Assembly: GCA_001657315.1 (NCBI GenBank)
Contig: LYSV01000068.1
Location: 1-32,179 of the forward strand
Direction of reading: 5' to 3'
DNA length: 32,179 bases
Origin: Flammeovirgaceae bacterium BBD 1991-12
GTDB taxonomy: Bacteria; Bacteroidota; Bacteroidia; Cytophagales; Cyclobacteriaceae
A program made the translations under genes and the position numbers. The notes under the pieces were generated by a model. It did not search any database and was not told where the DNA came from. It saw only the letters and a program-made list of their open reading frames with translations. Shown here piece after piece: positions 16,827-24,430 of the stretch (positions within the stretch are counted from its first letter, which is position 1; each line of letters starts with the position of its first letter).

Positions 16827-18776
16827 ATGAAATCAATAAAAATCATCTTTCTGTGCCTCCTGGCAGGTGCCTCGCATCCCGCATGGGCCATGGACAGGCC
16901 TGAAAATATTCCGGACAATATCACAGAGATCAAAGCAACACAATGGTACCTTGAAAAATACAGATCATGGCGAGCCTTTCTGACCGAAAAGCCCACAGAT
17001 CTTGATGGGTGGCACGAGTGCTTTAAAGCAGCCCTGTACAGCAAATTAAGCGAGGATGAGATCAGCGGGCTACTTGCAGACATGGAGCTTCACTTCCCGG
17101 ACTCTCCGGAATTAAAACTAATGAAAGGCAGATCAAAGGGATGGACCGCTGAAGGTCTTAACATAATGTCCTGGGGACTGGCTGACCTTCCCAAAGATAA
17201 ATACCTGATCGAGCGATTGCTGGTGGCTGAGTTTATGAAGGGTGACCGGCTGGAATGGTCTGTACAATTATTTGCCAGTGAAAAGATCTACCCAAGCCTG
17301 ATGAATTATTCATACAATGTGTTGATGTCTGTCAGTGAAAATGGGGCGTTGTTTGTAACAGGAGAGAATACGACTATTCCTCTTTGGATACTACAGGATG
17401 TATATGGTCTGCGAAGGGACGTAAAAATCCTGAATACGGACCTGTTGCAAATTCAGGAGTACCGTCAAAGGATATTTGAGTCATTCGGTTTGAAGATGAC
17501 CGAAGATCCATTCGATCTGCCAGAGGCGCATCCTGATATTCCGTTTTTCTATGCGCTTACCATTTCCATGCAGGAGATCGAATTTATGCAGGACCGGCTG
17601 TACATCGTGGGGCTCACTTCGCTGCTTAGTGAACATCCCATTGACAATTATACGCTCCTAAGGGAAAATATTGAAGAGAAATTCCTGCTGGACTACCTGA
17701 CGGTCGATTTTAACGGAGAACCTAAAACAGCTACAGGCCGAATGCTGGAAACCAACTACATTGCTCCTTTTTACCTGCTAAAGCAATATTATGACCGTGA
17801 GGGTGATATAGTGAATTCAGGAAGGTGGCAGAATATCATCAGGGACCTTGCGGAACGATCTCAGCTCTCAGGAAGGATCAATATGCTCCTTGCGAAGGAG
17901 AATGTAACCAAAAACTTTAAAACAGTCGAAATTGATGTGAAGCGGCTCGATAAAGAACTGATGAAGGTAAAGGATAATATTTATGCTAAGTCTTTTGAGC
18001 TTACCAACCGGGAGTACGGAGAGTTTTTAGACTACCTGGAGTCCAATAGCTACAAGGATCTGCTGGAGATCGCTGAAATTAAACTGGATAAATATAACGA
18101 CACCAACAGGCAATTCTACACCAATTACCATTTCAACCATAAAACATCCCCAATGAACTATGGCGACTACCCTGTTTTCAACATAACCCATGAAGCTGCC
18201 AAACTCTACTGTGAATGGCTCACAAGTCAGTACAATGAGCAAAAAGGTCGGAGATTCAAAAAAGTGAAGTTCAGACTTCCAACTAAAAATGAATGGACCA
18301 TGGCCGCCCTTGGCTATAAGGATTTTCAATCATGGATCTTTGAAGACAATATCATCAGGCTAAAATCCAATGGCCGTAAAAGATCAAAAGAAATCACGGA
18401 GTACAGGTTCTCCGAATATAAAGACCTTTTGTATCCGTGGTATAGCCGCGATTGGGAAAATTTGCGAAGTAGTATAAAAAATGAAAAGGGCTGCTATCTT
18501 GCCAATGTAAAGGTGCCTGAAGACATAGTATGCCCTTCAGGAGCAAAGGGTGACGGCTTTATCATCGCTTCGCCGGTAGGTTCGTACTTTTCCAATAAAA
18601 TGGGGCTCTATGATGTCATTGGTAATGTTGCTGAAATGACGGACGAGGCCGGAACTGCAATGGGAGGAAGCTATAGTCATGTACCGGAGGAATCCACAAT
18701 AACCAGCATTAATCACTATAACAAAAGTGATCCGGCGGTTGGGTTAAGACTCTTTATGGAAGTAATAGAGGAATAG
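16827..18776 (+). CDS. secreted protein with DUF2723-like and FGE-sulfatase-like domains
   Basis: This 649-residue protein has a Sec signal peptide (about 1-21, ending PAWA). Residues 25-160 are helical. Residues 171-208 (ENGALFVTGENTTIPLWILQ, then YGLRRDVKILNTDLL) resemble the conserved block near the C-terminus of DUF2723 membrane proteins, here without transmembrane helices. Residues about 388-645 have the formylglycine-generating-enzyme/SUMF1 fold: FELTNREYGEFLDYL, YPVFNITHEAAKLYCEWL, FRLPTKNEW, GLYDVIGNVAEMTDE, MGGSY, VGLRLFMEV. The active-site cysteines of true FGE are not apparent, so it is probably not a sulfatase activator. GldJ/GldK of gliding and type IX secretion use the same fold structurally. 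It is followed on the very next base by a sigma factor, which suggests an envelope sensor or output role. Confidence 0.8.
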   Translation: MKSIKIIFLCLLAGASHPAWAMDRPENIPDNITEIKATQWYLEKYRSWRAFLTEKPTDLDGWHECFKAALYSKLSEDEISGLLADMELHFPDSPELKLMKGRSKGWTAEGLNIMSWGLADLPKDKYLIERLLVAEFMKGDRLEWSVQLFASEKIYPSLMNYSYNVLMSVSENGALFVTGENTTIPLWILQDVYGLRRDVKILNTDLLQIQEYRQRIFESFGLKMTEDPFDLPEAHPDIPFFYALTISMQEIEFMQDRLYIVGLTSLLSEHPIDNYTLLRENIEEKFLLDYLTVDFNGEPKTATGRMLETNYIAPFYLLKQYYDREGDIVNSGRWQNIIRDLAERSQLSGRINMLLAKENVTKNFKTVEIDVKRLDKELMKVKDNIYAKSFELTNREYGEFLDYLESNSYKDLLEIAEIKLDKYNDTNRQFYTNYHFNHKTSPMNYGDYPVFNITHEAAKLYCEWLTSQYNEQKGRRFKKVKFRLPTKNEWTMAALGYKDFQSWIFEDNIIRLKSNGRKRSKEITEYRFSEYKDLLYPWYSRDWENLRSSIKNEKGCYLANVKVPEDIVCPSGAKGDGFIIASPVGSYFSNKMGLYDVIGNVAEMTDEAGTAMGGSYSHVPEESTITSINHYNKSDPAVGLRLFMEVIEE

Positions 18777-19364
18777 GTGGGTATTTTCACCAACTACCAG
18801 AAAAAAACGGATGAACAACTGATGGTCTGCATAAAACATGGAGACCATCGGGCTTTTAGTCAATTGTATGATCGCTATGCATTGCGGCTCAATGGCTTCT
18901 TCTTCAAAATGTTATGGGGTGACCGGGAACTGGCTTCAGACCAGGTCCATGAACTGTTTACAAAGATCATAGAACGACCGGAATTGTTCAATACGGACCA
19001 TTCTTTTCAGTCATGGGTATTTCAGGTGGCGGCCAATATGTGCAAGAACCACTACCGCAAAAGAGATTTTGAGCTGGCCTACAGGAAGCAGTTGGAAAAG
19101 GAAGGAATTGAGCTACCGAGGATTCAGCAGCAGTTGGATGAGCCCCTGCAGCTTAATCTGGTACTGAAAGTACTGGCTGCCATGGAAGAGGACAAACGTA
19201 CCCTGTTCCTATTGAGGTACCAGCAGGAGATGTCGATCGCCTCCCTGGCTGATCACTTTGACGTACCTGCAGGTACCATTAAGTCGAGATTACACAACAT
19301 CAGAAACTATATACTGGATATTCTTGAAAAGGAAAATAAAACGGTAGGATATGGAAAATCATGA
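18777..19364 (+). CDS. ECF-type RNA polymerase sigma factor
   Basis: This 195-residue sigma-70 family protein has sigma region 2 at about 20-90 (AFSQLYDRYALRLNGFFFKM, SFQSWVFQVAANMCKNHYRK) and region 4 at about 125-180 (RTLFLLRYQQEMSIASLADH, VPAGTIKSRLHNIRNYI). The start is a GTG immediately after the TAG of the preceding gene (TAGGTG), with AGAGGA seven bases upstream as ribosome binding site. Translation is therefore probably coupled. The gene overlaps the next one by 14 bp. Its target promoters are unknown. Confidence 0.92.
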   Translation: MGIFTNYQKKTDEQLMVCIKHGDHRAFSQLYDRYALRLNGFFFKMLWGDRELASDQVHELFTKIIERPELFNTDHSFQSWVFQVAANMCKNHYRKRDFELAYRKQLEKEGIELPRIQQQLDEPLQLNLVLKVLAAMEEDKRTLFLLRYQQEMSIASLADHFDVPAGTIKSRLHNIRNYILDILEKENKTVGYGKS

Positions 19365-19896
19365 TTTTGAACCGCTTGATCAGTTGTTGAGGTCAAAATC
19401 CTATGCTGACCTTACGTCAGAAGAAAGGGACTATGTAAACAAGGCGGTTGGTGGAGAATTTCAATATGCAAACCTTCAGCAGTTGATCCATGAAACATCA
19501 CGTTCCCGGGAAAGCACACTAAATGAACACGTGAAAAAGGATCTGATGAGAAGGATGAAAAGAAATAACCCTTCTTTTCTTTATCAGATATATCATTATA
19601 AAATCCCGGCCTACGCAGTTGCCATGCTATTGATCATTCTTGTGACAGGGTTTATGACGTTTGGCCCGGCCCGGGTGATAACGGAGGTGAAAATAAAAAC
19701 AATTGCGTTACCGGTCAAAGTAGATACCCTGTGGGTACAACTACCGCCTGATACGATCGTCATTGAAAAGATCATCAAAACAGAGGCGCTAACCACTTTG
19801 AGAACCAGCACCACCGACGAGCCGCAAAAAGCGGTCAAAGGTAATTCCATGGCAGATCAGAAAGTACTGCACGACTTCCTGGTGAGTACCCGGTAA
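19351..19896 (+). CDS. single-pass membrane protein, candidate anti-sigma factor
   Basis: This 181-residue protein has a cytoplasmic N-terminal part of about 80 residues, rich in charge (LTSEERDYVNKAV, then HVKKDLMRRMKRNN), one transmembrane helix at about 85-104 (YAVAMLLIILVTGFMTFG), and a periplasmic tail of about 75 residues. It overlaps the sigma gene by 14 bp. The layout fits anti-sigma factors encoded after ECF genes, but no zinc-binding HxxxCxxC motif is present and I recognise no family. The anti-sigma role rests on gene order and topology. Confidence 0.65.
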   Translation: MENHDFEPLDQLLRSKSYADLTSEERDYVNKAVGGEFQYANLQQLIHETSRSRESTLNEHVKKDLMRRMKRNNPSFLYQIYHYKIPAYAVAMLLIILVTGFMTFGPARVITEVKIKTIALPVKVDTLWVQLPPDTIVIEKIIKTEALTTLRTSTTDEPQKAVKGNSMADQKVLHDFLVSTR

Positions 19897-19944
19897 ATCC
19901 CCGAAAACCATCCGTGGAGTTCGACATGTATAATTCATTTTGCC

Positions 19945-21087
19945 TTACATCCATTTCTCAAAAAGGAAAATGGTGAACATTCCCCATGCTGTGCCTGTCA
20001 CCATACTCAGGATAGCCAGGAGAATGGCATGAGGCATCAGCTCCTTTTTATACGCTGAGGTGACCGCAGGGGCGGTGGAGATCCCTCCGAGATTGGCCAT
20101 ACTGGCAATGGGCAGCCATGCTGTATTGAGCCTCAGGAAAAGAGCGGTGAAAAACATAAACAGGTAGTGACTGACCAGCCACGTAATAACGAGCATCACC
20201 AATACCGGTGGCAGCGAAAATTTGGAAAAATCAAGCTTCAGCCCCAGTATGGCCATGATCAAAATAATAGCCAGCCCACCTGTTTTCAAAACATAGTTCA
20301 CATTCCATCTCCTGATCAGATTTCCCAGCGCCAAACCAATAAAGGAGAGAATGATGATCTTCCACAGGAAAGAGGATACCAGCAGATTTACCACAAGGGT
20401 GATCAGCACAATCACGCCGGCGGTTGCCAATGGCGGAAGAAAAGTGGAATGCGACATACCTTCATCAGGGGTCATAAGTTTCATATCGTCCTTTATACCG
20501 AAGAACTGATTCAGCCGGTCACTCTTTTGGATAAACTGGAACATTAGCAGGGTCCAGATATTTACCAGTATATTGTCCAGCACCAGTACCGAAAGGAACA
20601 GCCCTTCTTCCGTTCCCACCAGCTCCTTCAGCACAAGTTGGCTGGTGCTCCCTCCTATCCATCCACCAACGATCGGGACCAGGCCCTTCCAGTATTCCTG
20701 ATCCATAAAAAGCTGATGGTGATCCGCGCTGAGCAAGCCAGAGAGGTACACCAGGATAACAGGCAATACCGCGATACAGAAGGAGCCACTCACAAACAAA
20801 ACAATAGGCTTGATCCCGACAATCCTGAGCTGCCGGTAGGGTAAGGCGCTCATAACGGTGAGAACGGCGAAGGGGATGATCCAGTCTTTGCTGAGCGAGT
20901 GCAGATAAACTGTTTTCAGTTCGAGGGAAAACACATGAGTGAACAATGCCGGAATTACATAGGCAAAGAGAATGGCGGGGAACCAGTCCAGGATAGCCCT
21001 GATCCACCGGATCTCCTGCCGGTTCAGCCAGACCACACTCGTCACGGTTACGACTACAATTATGACGGCCGTTACTTCATTCTGCAT
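19945..21087 (-). CDS. DUF819-family integral membrane protein
   Basis: This 380-residue protein has about ten hydrophobic helices and matches the DUF819 (YjcL-like) family by its GLVPIVGGWIGGSTSQLVLK segment, the following LDNILVNIWTLLMF, and near the end MANLGGISTAPAVTSAYKK, a repeat of the same Gly-rich half. The internal duplication suggests a transporter-like fold, but the substrate is unknown. Its ATG overlaps the TAA of the peptidase gene by one base (TAATG), so the two are translated together. This may link it to uptake or export of peptidase products or a related small molecule. Confidence 0.85.
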   Translation of the reverse strand: MQNEVTAVIIVVVTVTSVVWLNRQEIRWIRAILDWFPAILFAYVIPALFTHVFSLELKTVYLHSLSKDWIIPFAVLTVMSALPYRQLRIVGIKPIVLFVSGSFCIAVLPVILVYLSGLLSADHHQLFMDQEYWKGLVPIVGGWIGGSTSQLVLKELVGTEEGLFLSVLVLDNILVNIWTLLMFQFIQKSDRLNQFFGIKDDMKLMTPDEGMSHSTFLPPLATAGVIVLITLVVNLLVSSFLWKIIILSFIGLALGNLIRRWNVNYVLKTGGLAIILIMAILGLKLDFSKFSLPPVLVMLVITWLVSHYLFMFFTALFLRLNTAWLPIASMANLGGISTAPAVTSAYKKELMPHAILLAILSMVTGTAWGMFTIFLFEKWM

Positions 21088-22604
21088 TATTCAACAGGCT
21101 GGGTCAGTATGCCGAGGCATGTTTGTATACCTTCCAGGAAATTCCCTATACGCAGGTTTTCATTGGGACCGTGAATGTTATTGTCAGGATTGGGTATGCG
21201 GACAGCTACGGCCGGTATACCGAGTGTATGGATAAACGGCGCTATAGGCTGGGACCCACCGGTGGTGCGCATTTTTATAAAACTGTTCCCAAAAACCCGA
21301 TACATGGCTTTTTCCAGCCATACCGCCAGATCCGATTGCATGTCGGTACGAAAAGGCCGGGAGCCAATCCTGTGAGTTATTGAAATGATATCCGGGAATT
21401 TCTTCCGCTCCGATGCAGTAGGCACAGCGTCTGTTATGTAAAAACCCTGTCTCTTTATGTAGTCTCTTACCAATTGTACTATACGCTCCCCCTCTGTTTC
21501 AGGCACCAGCCGGATATCGATCTCTGCTACGGCCTCCGAGGGGATCAGTGTACGCACCTCCTCACGCACCCAGCCTGCGCGAAGTCCTCTCACATTGAGA
21601 GAAGGATACTGAAGCGCTTCCTGATAGGTCTCTCCTACTTTTTCAGCCTCCGCAATGCCAAGCATGGTGTTGATCTCCTCCATATCCTCGGGCACACTGT
21701 TCAGAATCTGCTTCTCTTCCCCGGACAGACCAATGTTGTCATAATACCCGGGAATAGTCACCCTTCCGTTTTCATCTTTCATTCCTGCCAGTAACCGGCT
21801 GAGCTTAAAGACGGGGTTGGGAGCAAAATTGCCATACTGACCACTGTGCAGGTTCCTTTCAGCACCGTAGACCGTCAACGTCATGGTAGCAATGCCACGT
21901 GCGCCAAAGGTAAGCGTAGGCAGATTGGACAGATGCCGGGTACCGTCCATGATGAGCATCATATCCGCCTGCAGCAGATCACGGTGAGTCTTAACCAGCC
22001 CCGGTAAGGCCGGCGATCCGATCTCCTCCTGAAAATCCATGATCACCTTGATATTGAAGGGAGCTTTTAATGACCTTTTTGCTAGTATGTCCAGCGCGGC
22101 GATGAACGCCATGGCCGGCCCCTTGGAATCTGAAGCTGACCGGGCGAATATACGGAGATCAGGATCAGGGCCCTCCTCCAGGGCTGTCCATGATACGGTC
22201 TGCCACGTACTTTTCTCCTTCCTCTTTAAAACGGGAGTAAAGGGATCCGGCTGGTCCCATTCCCGCGGATCTACCGGCTGCCCGTCAATCTGGAGGTAGA
22301 ACAATATGGTCTCCAGTTCTTCACCATAGTGCAGTTCAGCAAAAACATGAGGCACGTCCTCCGCCACGATCCGTTGGGTATCGAACCCCCTTTTCTGAAA
22401 TGCATCAAGGCACCACTCCACATTCCTTTGAATATTTTCCTTATCACGGCTGGTGTTGGGAATGGCCAGAAATGACCTGTATTCTGCCATAGCTTCATTG
22501 AACTGATCCCGTGAAGCATCCTGTATCTCTTCCCTCGTAAGTGGTTGACCTGTGAGAGGAAGAGAGATCAATCCGGTCAGGAAGAAAAGAAGAAACCTTG
22601 TCAT
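21087..22604 (-). CDS. secreted M20-family metallopeptidase-like protein
   Basis: This 505-residue M20/M28-type dipeptidase or deacetylase has a signal peptide of about 20 residues (MTRFLLFFLTGLISLPLTG). I chose ATG 22604; the frame is open to 22703 but the extension hides the signal peptide. Expected active-site features are Asp107, Asp159 in ASDSKGP, Glu193-Glu194 in FQEEIGSP, MDGTRH, and the late IHGPNENL histidine. At the first metal position, where M20 enzymes have His in HxD, this protein has Gln105 (FYLQIDGQPVD). The rest of the metal site is intact, so activity may persist with altered metal binding, or this subfamily may differ by design. It is coupled to the DUF819 gene. Confidence 0.88.
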   Translation of the reverse strand: MTRFLLFFLTGLISLPLTGQPLTREEIQDASRDQFNEAMAEYRSFLAIPNTSRDKENIQRNVEWCLDAFQKRGFDTQRIVAEDVPHVFAELHYGEELETILFYLQIDGQPVDPREWDQPDPFTPVLKRKEKSTWQTVSWTALEEGPDPDLRIFARSASDSKGPAMAFIAALDILAKRSLKAPFNIKVIMDFQEEIGSPALPGLVKTHRDLLQADMMLIMDGTRHLSNLPTLTFGARGIATMTLTVYGAERNLHSGQYGNFAPNPVFKLSRLLAGMKDENGRVTIPGYYDNIGLSGEEKQILNSVPEDMEEINTMLGIAEAEKVGETYQEALQYPSLNVRGLRAGWVREEVRTLIPSEAVAEIDIRLVPETEGERIVQLVRDYIKRQGFYITDAVPTASERKKFPDIISITHRIGSRPFRTDMQSDLAVWLEKAMYRVFGNSFIKMRTTGGSQPIAPFIHTLGIPAVAVRIPNPDNNIHGPNENLRIGNFLEGIQTCLGILTQPVE

Positions 22605-22731
22605 ACATATCAATTTATGACAATATAAGGTATTGTTTGTAGATAGTAAAACCTGATAACTCCGGTTTACCCAGGCAAATTCTACAGCCACTCCTATTTG
22701 CATAAGAAGGGTTTTATTACTATCATTGCAA

Positions 22732-22749
22732 TAGTTGAACTTTCAACTA
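22732..22749. promoter_or_regulatory. perfect palindrome, likely MarR operator
   Basis: TAGTTGAA-CT-TTCAACTA is a perfect 8+2+8 palindrome centred about 42 bp before the MarR start codon, in the divergent gap to the peptidase gene. MarR-family dimers bind AT-rich palindromes of 16-20 bp and usually repress their own gene, so autoregulation is the simplest reading. Control of the divergent M20-DUF819 pair is also possible. Confidence 0.65.
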
Positions 22750-22782
22750 ATTGATTACTCTAAACTGAAACCTCTCAAAATA

Positions 22783-23274
22783 ATGGACAAAAGAATTCTC
22801 AGGGAAATAGGCAAAACCTACCGGATCGTGAATACATTCGATGATTTCATTTTTGCCTCTTCCGGGCTGACAAAGGGTCAGTATCAGTTTCTCATGAGGA
22901 TCTATGAAAACCCTGGAATCAATCAGAAAGACATTTCATCGCTACTCTGTGTTGACAAGACCACTACCAGTAAGGCTATTTCCAAGCTTGTGGCCAAGGG
23001 CTATGCCCTAAGGAAAAATGATGATCAGGACAATCGCAATCTTAGGGTATACGTGACGGATCATGGAAAAACTAAGTGTGAATTCATAAGCCGGGAAGAA
23101 CAGTTTGTGAACAAGCTGGCACTGAAGGATTTTGACATCAATGAATTGGAGCAGTTTTTAAGCCTGCTGCAAAAATTAAATGGCGCCTTGCAGCCTTTGT
23201 ATGACACTGCCCGGAGCAAACCCAGAGACCATTTTATTACATTGATCGAAAAGGAAGAATTGAGCTGCCATTGA
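22783..23274 (+). CDS. MarR-family winged-helix regulator
   Basis: This 163-residue protein has the MarR winged-helix core: YQFLMRIYENPGINQKDISS, LLCVDKTTTSKAISKLVAKG as helix-turn-helix, and the wing YALRKNDDQDNRNLRVYVTD. Flanking helices serve for dimerisation. I chose ATG 22783 (MDKRILREIG); an upstream TTG in frame would start inside the palindrome at 22732-22749. It precedes the PaiA-like acetyltransferase by 43 bp on the same strand, so it probably controls it. Family ligands are often phenolics, drugs or metabolites; none can be inferred here. Confidence 0.9.
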   Translation: MDKRILREIGKTYRIVNTFDDFIFASSGLTKGQYQFLMRIYENPGINQKDISSLLCVDKTTTSKAISKLVAKGYALRKNDDQDNRNLRVYVTDHGKTKCEFISREEQFVNKLALKDFDINELEQFLSLLQKLNGALQPLYDTARSKPRDHFITLIEKEELSCH

Positions 23275-23317
23275 ATGATGATACATCTTTTGTTGAACCA
23301 GCTTTAACGCTGAAAAT

Positions 23318-23854
23318 ATGGACAAAACGCAAATCAGGAGGGTAACGCCCGAGGACATCAGGGAACTTCAGCATATTGCCAAAATGACATTCTACGAAAC
23401 GTTTAAGAATGAAAATACAGAAGCTGACATGAAGCACTACCTTGCCGGGTCCTTTTCTGTCAGCAGGATCACCGAAGAGCTTAACCATGCTGATTCTGAA
23501 TTCTATTTCGCACTACAGGGTGAAGAAGTAATAGGTTACCTCAAAATTAATTTGAACAGCGCGCAAACAGAGATCAGGGAGGAAAACGGGCTTGAAATTG
23601 AACGTATTTACGTGTTGAGGGAGTTTCATGGAAAAAAAGTGGGGCAGGTTTTGTACAACAAGGCGCTTGAGATAGCAAAAAAGAAAAATGTCGACTTCGT
23701 ATGGTTAGGCGTTTGGAAGCACAATCCACGAGCGATCAGCTTTTACAGAAAAAATGGCTTTGTTGAGTTTGATAAACACATATTCAAATTGGGAAGTGAT
23801 GAACAAACGGACATTATGATGAGGATGGAAATCGTTGAAAACCAGGACAGTTAA
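23318..23854 (+). CDS. PaiA-like GNAT N-acetyltransferase (polyamine type)
   Basis: This 178-residue GNAT enzyme closely resembles, from memory, Bacillus subtilis PaiA, which N-acetylates spermidine and spermine with acetyl-CoA. Shared blocks are LEIERIYVLREFHGKKVGQ (92-110, with the acetyl-CoA pyrophosphate loop), WLGVWKHNPRAISFYRKNGF (129-148), and a terminal GSDEQTDIMM. The N-terminal TFYETFKNENTEADMKHYL also matches. The MarR gene lies just upstream in the same direction, suggesting a ligand-induced detoxification pair. Substrate remains inferred from similarity. Confidence 0.85.
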   Translation: MDKTQIRRVTPEDIRELQHIAKMTFYETFKNENTEADMKHYLAGSFSVSRITEELNHADSEFYFALQGEEVIGYLKINLNSAQTEIREENGLEIERIYVLREFHGKKVGQVLYNKALEIAKKKNVDFVWLGVWKHNPRAISFYRKNGFVEFDKHIFKLGSDEQTDIMMRMEIVENQDS

Positions 23855-23862
23855 GCGCTATT

Positions 23863-23985
23863 ATGGAAACCACAAAAATTAAGCTCCGGCAACATTCTGA
23901 AACGGCAATGAAGCTGGAGAACGGATCGCTTAACATACTCATAGATCGGAACAGCTATTTATCGTCACTGCGAGCCTTTCTGTAG
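23863..23985 (+). pseudogene. short truncated ORF interrupted by a repeat element
   Basis: An ATG 8 bp after the acetyltransferase stop opens a 40-codon frame beginning METTKIKLRQHSETAMKLEN. Its last eight codons come from the ATCGTCACTGCGAG end of the repeat starting at 23961. It looks like the 5' end of a third gene of the MarR-PaiA group cut off by insertion of the element, though a chance ORF is possible. No family recognised. Confidence 0.35.
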
Positions 23986-24278
23986 GCAAAAGGGTTGGAA
24001 AAGGCGTGGCAGTCCCCGGTTTGAGGAGATTGCCACGGCTTTTCAACACTAAAACCCAGCCAAAAGCCCTGTCAGCCGACTCCCGGAGTCCTGTGGACAG
24101 GCAGGCTGCCTATGACATACTATTATTTTTATCGTAATCGCGAACCTGTGAGTTGGCCTTAGCAGGGCGTGAAGCGATCTCCTCGTATTAAAATGCGAAG
24201 GGTATCCGTTACCGTTTCCCGGGAAGGGGACGGCTTCGTAGCCCCCTGCACTGACACCGCCGGCCTCGCCGTGACGAT
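23961..24278. repeat. MITE-like intergenic element with terminal inverted repeats
   Basis: ATCGTCACTGCGAG (23961-23974) is mirrored by CTCGCCGTGACGAT (24265-24278), matching at 13 of 14 positions, across 318 bp. Inside are a hairpin of 14-base arms, AAGGCGTGGCAGTC / GATTGCCACGGCTT (24001-24041), and a partial internal copy of the end near 24133. It has no coding frame of its own. It resembles the non-coding palindromic repeats built on CGTCATTGCGAG ends found scattered in bacterial genomes. The stretch 24279-24430 up to the SusD stop shows nothing further. Confidence 0.6.
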
Positions 24279-24430
24279 CTGTTTTTTCATCTTGTCATCC
24301 AACTTCAAGCATTTTTTAAATCTACCCACTCGCAAAGACGTTATCTGTTTGTTTAGATACATTTTAGCATATGTCTAAACCCAAAACTCACGTCTTCTTA
24401 ACACATTATCGACTATCCGTGCTGTTAAAC

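Noticed and set aside
16827-18776. True formylglycine-generating enzyme (sulfatase maturation)
   Set aside because: The catalytic cysteines expected near the C-terminus are not seen and no sulfatase gene is present in the window.
24159-24378. Small ORFs on both strands between paiA and susD
   Set aside because: They overlap the MITE-like element and each other on opposite strands, with no signature or plausible start context.
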